Part shown: positions 56,733 through 64,000 of the stretch, piece by piece
Numbering within the stretch: the stretch's first letter is position 1
Layout of the letters: every line of letters begins with the position of its first letter
Origin: Aedes albopictus
Lineage: Eukaryota; Arthropoda; Insecta; Diptera; Culicidae
Assembly: GCF_035046485.1 (NCBI RefSeq)
Contig: NC_085137.1
Span: 135,784,703-135,848,702 of the forward strand
Length of the DNA: 64,000 nucleotides
Direction of reading: 5' to 3'
The notes under the pieces: model-generated
What the model saw: the letters and a program-made list of their open reading frames with translations, nothing else
Told to the model about the DNA's origin: nothing
Databases searched by the model: none
Position numbers and translations under genes: made by a program

Positions 56733-57438
56733 TTTTTACCTAGAAAAAAATGACAAATCTGGTCTGCTATTGTTTTGATCTTGTAATATCTTAACGAGCT
56801 ATTATTGAGTAGTCCACCATATTAGATTTTGCTATTATTTCTGATCTTATATCAATCAAAACAATATAAGTTTTTGCTCTTTAGTAATTTAATTAACAAT
56901 AACTAAATATGCTATTCATCAGATTTTTCCACCTACTCAGGAACCATTGGCGGATCATGCTGAGGTGTTGATGGCGTGGCCGACACTTTTGGTTTCCAAA
57001 GTGCTCGAATCAGCATTTCAACTGGACAGCCGTGGCATTTATCTTGGTCTCACTAAGGCGACGTGAAACATCGTAGAGGACAGGGATGTCGCCTGGGTTT
57101 GCGGCTTGCTTGTCTTCGTCGGCTAGGGAGTAAGCCCATGCTCTTTTGTTCCATCTGAATGAGCGTTTAACTTCCTTCTCGAGAGCCGAATAGTGCTGAC
57201 GGGCTACGGCTTTGGCTCCTCGTGTTTTTGCTCGCTCGCTTGCGGCTTTGGCGTTCCTCCGCTCCTCTATCTTCCTCCAGGTTAGACGTGTGCGCCGAAG
57301 CAGTTTTCACCGGCGGCGGCGTGTATAGTAATTTGAGACGGCGGCGGCGGCGGTGGCGTAATCGGCGTGACCAATTTTTTTTTTAATTTTTAGTGAAGTT
57401 TTATTTCTAGTTACTAAGAACGTAACTACAGAATAATA

Positions 57439-58021
57439 AAGACTGCCCCAGAAAGTATGGACGCACCTAGTCTTCAGTTGACTGGGCCTGATCGATGGTT
57501 CTACTTTCGGGCTTCGTTTTGGCTGTTTCTGCTTACAATAGAATCGAAAATTCAAACGTTCTTTACCACGATGAACAATGGAATTCGAAATGGTAACTTT
57601 TATGGTCATACCCCGCTCTGTGTAAGTTAGAAGGTTTTTTTTCTTGTGCTCAAATACATTCATTATTTGTTTTTCCAAACGAGGGTTGGCAGGATTTTTA
57701 TTTTTAATCCAATTTTTGCCTATGCTCAAACGTGTCCCTACAGTGTTTGCTGATTGCTGTTTGCACGGTTTTCTTACTCACTGCCACCATATTTTGCCCA
57801 TTTCCTTAGTGACCTTTCAAGCTCTGTTCATCGTTTGTGCACAATTTTGTGATGATGTTCTGCTGAAAGTTCATCTATTTTGAAACAAACTGTCGGAATC
57901 ACAAAAACCGCTATACAAATGCTGAGAAAATAGGTTGACCAACAGGATGTAGCTTTTAAAAAGAACTAGCTTTGAAATGCCAGTATTTTCTTTATGCGTC
58001 CATACTTTCTGGACCGGTCTT
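57439..58021 (-). mobile_element. deleted Tc1/mariner transposon
   Basis: Inverted ends AAGACTGCCCCAGAAAGTAT and its counterpart ATACTTTCTGGACCGGTCTT, next to TA on both sides. On the minus strand there are transposase N-terminal remnants in broken frames: NPANPRLEKQIMNVFEHKK and KERLNFRFYCKQKQPKRSPK. The catalytic DDE region is missing. Confidence 0.85.
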
Positions 58022-58119
58022 TATGTTTCTTGTACAATTTGCATCTATTTGAAAGGTTTGAACATATGTAAATCAGAGGATACAATAAAAACTATGAGAG
58101 ACCAGTGTTGTCATGGTAA

Positions 58120-59720
58120 AATTTGATTTTTTTGTTGAAGTTTTTTGTGCTTCTTTTCAGGAATTACTCTAGATATTCTTTCAGGCGTCTCTTCACGAAT
58201 TCCTCCAGAAAATTCTCAATACATTATTCTGGGAGATCCTCCAGGGGACTTCCTAGAAGATCCTCAGACATTTCTCCCCTAGTGGGATCGTGAACTTCCC
58301 TAGAGATATTTAGAGACCTTCTTTCAGATTGTTTCAGATTTTTTTCCGGTGACCTTTGAAAAACCCCTTCAGAGATTCTTTCAGGAGCTCCTTTAGAAAT
58401 CACTTCAGGATTTAAACTTTCTCCAGGAATATCTCAAGAAATTCTTCTTGGAACTACTCCACAGCATTCTCCAATTTCCCACGCATTGCTTCAGAGATTC
58501 CTTCAATAAATCATTGTTTTAAGAAATTGCTTCTGGCGATTCCTTTTAGAAACCTTCACAAATTTCTCTTAGGAAATTGTATGAGGCAACTTTATTGACT
58601 AATATCATTCAGACATAGCGCAAGAAATTCTTTCTAGAGTTCAGAAGCATCTTCAGGAATTCTTCCAGGGTTTATTGCAAATCATCTTTCAAAACTTCAT
58701 TTGAAGATTTATTCAAGAATTCTTCTAGTACCTTTGTCTGCAATTTCTGCTCGATTTACCGCAGATTTTTTTCAAGGTTTCATTCAGAAACTTCTTCACG
58801 ATTTAATTCAGAAATTTCTCAAGTATGTCATTCAGAAATGCCTTCAAGGATTTTCTCAGAATCTTTTCCAGGATTTCTTCCTTAATTTTTTCCAAGAATT
58901 TTTAAGTAGAATTTCATCTACTCAAAATGCCTCAAAAGCCATCTCAGGATTTTTTCCTACCCCTCTGTTGGGGCCACTGCGTCCAATTAACTTAACTTTT
59001 GTGAGGAATTTCAAAAGTTCCTCCATGTATTCCCCATGGACTCCAACGATTGTTTCCGAAAAAGTTTTAAGCAAATTAAATCTCATTAGGAAATTTTTAA
59101 TCATTTCTATAGAAATTCCTTCAGGTAACCCTTGAAGAGTTACCCCAACATGGTTTATGTTATTTCATAAAATACTTATGTAAATATCTATGGAGAAATA
59201 TCTCAAAGAATTCCCGGAGGAGTCTCCAAAGGGATCCCAGGAAATATTTCGAATTAATAACTACTTAAAATTCCCAGAAAATTTTGAAAATAAATAAAAA
59301 TTCATGGAATAATGTTAGAAATAATCTCTTACTGACAACCGTGAAAAACCCGTACACTACTGAATTTGTCTTAAGTGATATTTCAGAAGGAAGTCCTTAG
59401 TAAGATTTAGATGGAGTTCATGGAAGAAAAAAAAACCCTTGTCTATCTAATTCTAGAAGAAATCCCAGGATATATTCTTGAACGAATCACTGCAGGATTA
59501 TGTGGAAGAATCCCAGTCTTAAAAATATTTCTAAAGGAACATTAAAATTTTTGGAATATCTTTGCAACAACTTCTGAAAGAGTTCTGGAAATTTTTCTAG
59601 AAGAATTCTTGGTGAATTTTTTAGAGGGTCCTCTATAGGAATTTCTGATGATTTCATGGAATATATCCAAGGATGTCATTCGTAAATTGGCATGAAAATC
59701 TTCTAAAAGATATACAAAGA
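58120..59720. repeat. degenerate TTTCTTCAGGAATTC low-complexity tract
   Basis: Same kind as at 13310-14470. The strand bias flips near 59160 (T-rich before, A-rich after). Frames across it have no meaning. Confidence 0.7.
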
Positions 59721-59749
59721 ATACGCAAGAGAATGTAATTGTGAACCTA

Positions 59750-60098
59750 GCATAGCATAGCATAGCATGAATACTTGCGCAAATCTTGGATGGAGTTGCA
59801 AAGTTGAATATATCCATTGACATTGCTGATGTCGCTACTTTCTACAATGTCATAGATTCACTCAGCTCCACACACCTGGCCAAGTCCTTGCAAGCATTTA
59901 TAAATCCCTTCATCAACTTAGAAAGAGCCCAGAACTGAAGCATCTTCCAATAGATGAAAGGATGTTGAAAATAGCGAATTTTCAACTTATATGCAGTTAT
60001 AAAGTAAATATACTGAAATAGAAATATTTTTAAATAAATAATATTGGAAAGATCTCACCAATTGTTGTGGGATTTTTGTGGTTCAATGCCGATCATCT
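59750..60098 (-). mobile_element. LINE 3' end with TATGC tail
   Basis: 349 bp between identical 26-bp repeats (CGCAAGAGAATGTAATTGTG plus AACCTA) at 59724-59749 and 60099-60124. On the minus strand it ends in TATGC units. CTGGCCAAGTCCTTGC links it to 11085-11446. Confidence 0.85.
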
Positions 60099-61050
60099 CG
60101 CAAGAGAATGTAATTGTGAACCTAATGAGAATATTACCAAGAATTGTGTTGATAATCCGTTATGATTTACAAAAGAAATCAATAAATGAAATCACAAGAT
60201 TCACAAGGAGAACTTCAGAAAAATACGCCTTATATGCACAAAATTCAGAAACTGTTTAAAAATAACTACCATTATTGCCATCAGATTTAAGGACAGACTT
60301 ATTAGAATCCCAGTATGGCCGCCACAAGGCCGACTTTGGCACCTACTCACGATTTTGAGGGCACAAATCTCTTCGTAAACAAAACCAGCGCACCTGAGCT
60401 TCTTATTTTAAGCTAATTACAAGTGAGCAAGAACAGAATAATAAAATTCATTGTTGTTTGAAGCTTGCTTTTTGAGATTTGTGCGTCTGAAGTTTTGATG
60501 CACTCTTGAACCGGGATTTCAAGACGTTTGTCCTTAAACAGGTTGGCGAGAAAAAAAAATCTTTGTCGTTTTCTCATCGGCGTAGGAAATTTTGTGCGGC
60601 AGCGTGGAAAAATATGAACAGCGGCGCGACGGCGCACACGTTTACTCCAGGTATCATCTGGGATCCACTGTTTTCTCGGGGTGCGTAGCTCACCCAAATT
60701 ATTCTCGCCGGTGGCGATGAAGGCGTTCTTGATGGCGCTCCATTGATCTTCTACGCTTCCACCATCTGGAATATTCGCAGCACGGTTCTCTAGCTCCTCG
60801 AAGAATGACCTTTTCATCGCAGCGTCTCCTCTTATCGATGAATCCTCGCAATGCGCAGCCGGATCTCGCTGATTCCGTGATGCCATCACGGGAAACCGAT
60901 GTCACTTTGTGCACTGGTCGATGAGGAAAGAGCGATCCCCCAATCTGATTGAGCCAATCATCATGTCATTGTTGCCACAGAACTCTGTTTTCGCTCATTT
61001 GTCCTGCAATTCGGCAGCATCGGCTGGCACGTAGCATTGGATCATGTTAT

Positions 61051-61380
61051 GGTGTTTCCCATACTGTTTGAACTGGCTATGGCCTGCGATGCACTATGAG
61101 TTGACAATGTAATCTGAGCAAGCTGCTAGAAGTTCAATTCTATCTCGGCTCTGTATTGCTATTCTATCTTCAATTAAACTGCTTGCTTATTCTTCTTTCT
61201 CCGTTTGGTGGTAAATCGACTGCTCTCGCAATCCTGACCTTCCAAGTATCTTTCGGGTCTGTATCGCCAACAACACTCAGACGAAGCTTCTTCAAATGAT
61301 AGCTCACTTTGAGTCTCACTCATCACATCATCCTTACCCTGCTGATCAGCTTTTCGGTTAGCTCATCATTATCTCACAGG
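61051..61380. other. non-coding spacer
   Basis: No feature recognised beyond the 8-bp CTCACAGG duplication at its end. Confidence 0.35.
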
Positions 61381-61771
61381 CAGGGATGGGAACACTCACT
61401 TGCAAAGAGTTACACTCACTTGCTATTTTCTCAGCTCAGAAGCGTGCAATCAAGAAACGATGTATGGACGACTTTTTCCTTGTGGTTTTGTCTGAAAGTT
61501 TGCCGAATAGAGTAGGGGCCGCACACGCATGTCATAATCGTGAAAGCGACTCTCCACGAGGTGAGTGTAATTTACATTCACCTCGTGGAGAGTTGCCTTC
61601 GCAGTTCCCTCGCGACTTCGGTATACGTGTGCGACCCCTACTCTATTCGGAAAACTTTTAGACAAAACCATAAGGCAAAAGTCGTCCATACATTGTTTTT
61701 GATTGCACGCTTCTCAGCTGAGAAAATAGCAAGTGAGTGTAATTCTTTGCAAGTGAGTGTTCCCATCCTTG
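61381..61771. mobile_element. palindromic hAT MITE, copy C
   Basis: 391 bp, near-perfect palindrome with CAGGGATGGGAACAC ends and a perfect 8-bp duplication CTCACAGG at 61373-61380 and 61772-61779. Slightly shorter than copies A and B because of small central deletions. Confidence 0.95.
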
Positions 61772-61944
61772 CTCACAGGTTCACATTTGCTGTTCTCACG
61801 TGACGTGACTATGATGAGACGATACGGTGCTACAGCACGATGAGAAAAATAGATATTGTAGCTGTTTTATTTCTCCGAAGCACTGAACCACCCAAGTAAC
61901 ACAGAAAACATCTTGAAAAATGAAAAAAAAAATATAAAGATGTT

Positions 61945-62277
61945 GCACGCTAAAACTGCTCAGCACTAAAATGTGTAAGACCTACTCATAAATGCATAAT
62001 TTCCATACCACTCATAAAATGTGTAAGAGTTACACATTCACAAAATCAGCTCGTACACTATTGTAGATACGAAATGGCAATATTTTTTGGTTCGCCAAGG
62101 TCACTAGTAAACCTAGCTAGATTGCCATACAAAAAAAAAACGCAATTTTAACGATTTTGTGGACGCAGGAGCAGATTTTGTGAATGTGTAACTCTTACAC
62201 ATTTTATGAGTGGTATGGAAATTACGCATTTATGAGTAGGTCTTACACATTTTAGTGCTGAGCGGTTTTACCGTGTG
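61945..62277. mobile_element. palindromic MITE with AAAATGTGTAAGACC arms
   Basis: Inverted arms of about 115 bp share GCTCAGCACTAAAATGTGTA, AGACCTACTCATAAATGC, and GTGTAAGAGTTACACATTCA. Centre of about 100 bp not inverted. Duplication not resolved. Confidence 0.82.
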
Positions 62278-62974
62278 TATAATTATGGTATAAGCGAGTA
62301 ACAATAGATCTTGTGTTATAATGAAGCTCTTTTTGTTCAGTTGGTCGATAACTCACAGGAAAATATTTTATAGGACTTACTATGTTCGAAAAGAGTAAAT
62401 TTTACAACTATATAACAACAATAGAGCATCAAATGCCCAAGTTATCACAAAAATAAAAAGCTGAAATATAATCAACTAGTCAAAGGAACTGACTCTGAGT
62501 ATACAAGTTGAGTTCCAACAAACATCTCAGCATCCGCTTAACTTAATTCTCCTGTGTTTGTGTCTTCTGACCTTTTCCCGTAAATTTCCCACAAAGGATA
62601 CCAAGCGCTACAATTATGATAAAATCATCCAAGAACAAAGGGCAAACATCTCTGCTTTGACACCACTCCACTATCGTCATTTTCGATCCACAACAGATTT
62701 GCTAAACATGTATCTTTTTTTTCACAATTTCCTGTTAAGTTTTTCCTACAGATATTTTTCTTTAAATTTATCCAGTTACTCTCGCTGGAAATCCCCTTGA
62801 AATTTCTCCAGGAGTTCTTGCTGTGATCGCTCCAGGAGTGCTACTGAAGTTCTTTAAGAAATTTCTGACAAAATCCATTCGGAAGTCTTGATGAGATTCC
62901 TCGGGCTATTCTTCTTGTGTAGCTGCTATGTGCCTTAGCTGTGGTCGATCACTTCATGTAGATGCTAAACAGCA
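62278..62974. other. non-coding spacer
   Basis: AT-rich. A plus-strand frame at 62558-62800 (YNYDKIIQEQRANISALTPL) has no recognised domain. Confidence 0.35.
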
Positions 62975-63345
62975 ACCGGTGAGGAACTTGCGTGGATTGA
63001 AAATTCCCTTAGCGAAGGTTAGGCCTCAGGTCCGAACGTAGTTCCAAACCTGACCTTAGAAGTAGGTATTGTAGAGCCTCCCGGGATGTTCAGGTCTGCT
63101 ATGGAGAAATGCCTGGAAGAAGGAGTTTTTGCAGAAGCTTGCAAGCGTCAGAGCCTGGTACTATTGTCAAAGGCGGAGAAACTACCCAGAGGCGCGTCGA
63201 CATATAAGCCAATATGCTTGATGACTTGGTGGTGATAGTGCTCGAGAATATCATCCAGACTGTTGAGGTACACCGAGGGTGTAACAAGTTCGAGCAGCTA
63301 GTTCGGCATCCGAAAGGGTAGGTCGATCATAGACGCTATCTTGTA
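62975..63345 (+). pseudogene. R1/LOA-type LINE, RT fragment
   Basis: Plus-strand fragment, shifted and with stops: EPPGMFRSAMEKCLEEGVFA, KRQSLVLLSKAEKLPRGAST, YKPICLM, and RYTEGVTSSSS followed by FGIRKGRSIIDAI. These are fingers and palm-start motifs of R1/LOA reverse transcriptases. It overlaps in content with the end of the copy at 50239-53450, so it is a separate copy. Confidence 0.78.
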
Positions 63346-63625
63346 GGTTACAATTACCACCGAGATAGCGCTCCAGCGCAAGATGAGAGGGATTCATTAC
63401 TGTGCAGCAGTGACTCTGGGATGTACACATAAAGGAATTGCTAGAGTTAGTGCATGCACAGTACGAACAAAATCTGTAAATTCATGACGAACTGAATGTA
63501 ACAAATTGACCTCCATCGTGTTTGACATAAATTTATGTGTGATCTTAAAATTACATTGCTGATTGCTAAGAGAAAAGTGTTAATTATAGCACCGACTTTT
63601 CAGAGAAACTTAAAAAAATCTTTAT
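63346..63625. other. unassigned, perhaps LINE continuation
   Basis: No clear motif. AT-rich after 63440. Confidence 0.3.
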
Positions 63626-63701
63626 ACGGGAATCGAAGTCTGATCTCCCGAGTGAGAGTTCACACCTAACCCCACTAGGCTGTTTCACCAAGCTGAAGAG
63701 G
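63626..63701 (-). ncRNA. tRNA-like segment (SINE head or tRNA pseudogene)
   Basis: Minus strand: CAGCCTAGTGGGGTTAGG (A box) and ACTTCGATTCCCG (B box), about 32 bp apart. SINE-like organisation; body not defined. Confidence 0.5.
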
Positions 63702-64000
63702 AGGCAATCAAAGATAAACTTGTTCCACCATAAAGGAACAAACTGTTGTACCGCTTCGGGCACAGAGAACGAGAGAGAGCAGTCCCCGCAGCGAGGCAGA
63801 CGACTGAGCGTAGCTGTCCTCGTTTAAGTTACTGCATTCAATTTCAAGCGAATATGTCTCAAAATCTGTAAACAGTACGCATGATTGGCTGATTAGAGCG
63901 TACAGTATCATCTCACGGTAAATGGCTGTAATTTTGTAGCTTCTGCTATTATTTTCAGTCGATGCTGACCTTACATGTTGTTTAGTTTTCATGATTTTTT
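63702..64000. other. non-coding end of window
   Basis: No gene or element recognised. GAGAGAGC and CGAGGCAG motifs at 63770-63800 are GC-richer than the surroundings. Confidence 0.3.

Larger units (their letters stand above)
57283..60644. mobile_element. 3.36-kb TAGAC-ended transposon-like element
   Basis: Ends TAGACGTGTGCGCCG and CGGCGCACACGTTTA match at 14 of 15 positions in inverted orientation. A perfect 8-bp duplication, CTCCAGGT, lies at 57275-57282 and 60645-60652, and the host LINE is continuous across it. CGGCG motifs cluster within about 100 bp of both ends. The interior holds a mariner remnant, low-complexity DNA, a LINE tail and AT-rich DNA. No transposase recognised. Confidence 0.85.
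56943..61050 (-). pseudogene. RTE-type LINE remnant split by a 3.36-kb element
   Basis: Two blocks, 56943-57282 and 60645-61050, that match 23885-24270 and 24255-24950 of RTE copy 2 and adjoin exactly at CTCCAGGT, the duplication made by the inserted element. The right block encodes SVEDQWSAIKNAFIATGENN and LGELRTPRKQWIPDDTWS on the minus strand, then parts of the endonuclease in broken frames. The RT palm and 3' end are missing. Confidence 0.88.

Overview
This window is insect nuclear DNA, almost certainly from a culicine mosquito of the Aedes group. It holds a tRNA-derived SINE of Feilai type with a target duplication, RTE-, R1/LOA- and CR1-type LINE pieces, palindromic hAT and piggyBac MITEs, a Helitron, and one exon that matches the insect TRPN channel gene nompC. 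Most of the sequence is transposable elements nested in one another. Most of the long reading frames are either TE proteins or artefacts of palindromes.

Layout. 0-8 kb: degenerate low-complexity DNA with a hAT insertion, a mariner-type palindrome, and a minus-strand RTE-type LINE broken by a TTAA (piggyBac-type) MITE and a palindromic hAT MITE. 8.6-11 kb: a palindrome with TAGAC ends, itself carrying a LINE tail and a mariner-type MITE. 12.5-20 kb: LINE and SINE remnants, including a possible SINE-LINE chimera. 21.6-22.9 kb: a candidate host-gene start on the minus strand (two in-phase exons, two GTAAGT donors, a CpG-rich leader with short uORFs). 23.5-27.4 kb: a second RTE copy split by a second copy of the first hAT. 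27.5-32.1 kb: a two-ORF CR1-type LINE with both frames open. 33.16-33.27 kb: the nompC ankyrin exon in otherwise TE-poor DNA. 35.8-43.5 kb: a satellite tract split by a retroposon (25-bp duplication) and by a 5-kb TTAA-bounded palindrome. 43.5-50 kb: MITEs, a Helitron and a palindrome inside a Harbinger MITE. 50-53.5 kb: a decayed R1/LOA-type LINE. 56-61 kb: an RTE remnant split by a 3.36-kb TAGAC-ended element. 61-64 kb: a third palindromic hAT MITE and small remnants.

The host content visible is one nompC exon on the plus strand and the putative first exons of an unrecognised gene on the minus strand. The rest reads as giant intron or intergenic DNA. The least expected pattern is a set of four structurally different elements that share 5'-TAGAC termini and direct repeats fitting an 8-bp target duplication. 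Nested insertions, often with perfect target-site duplications, allow several insertion orders to be read directly.
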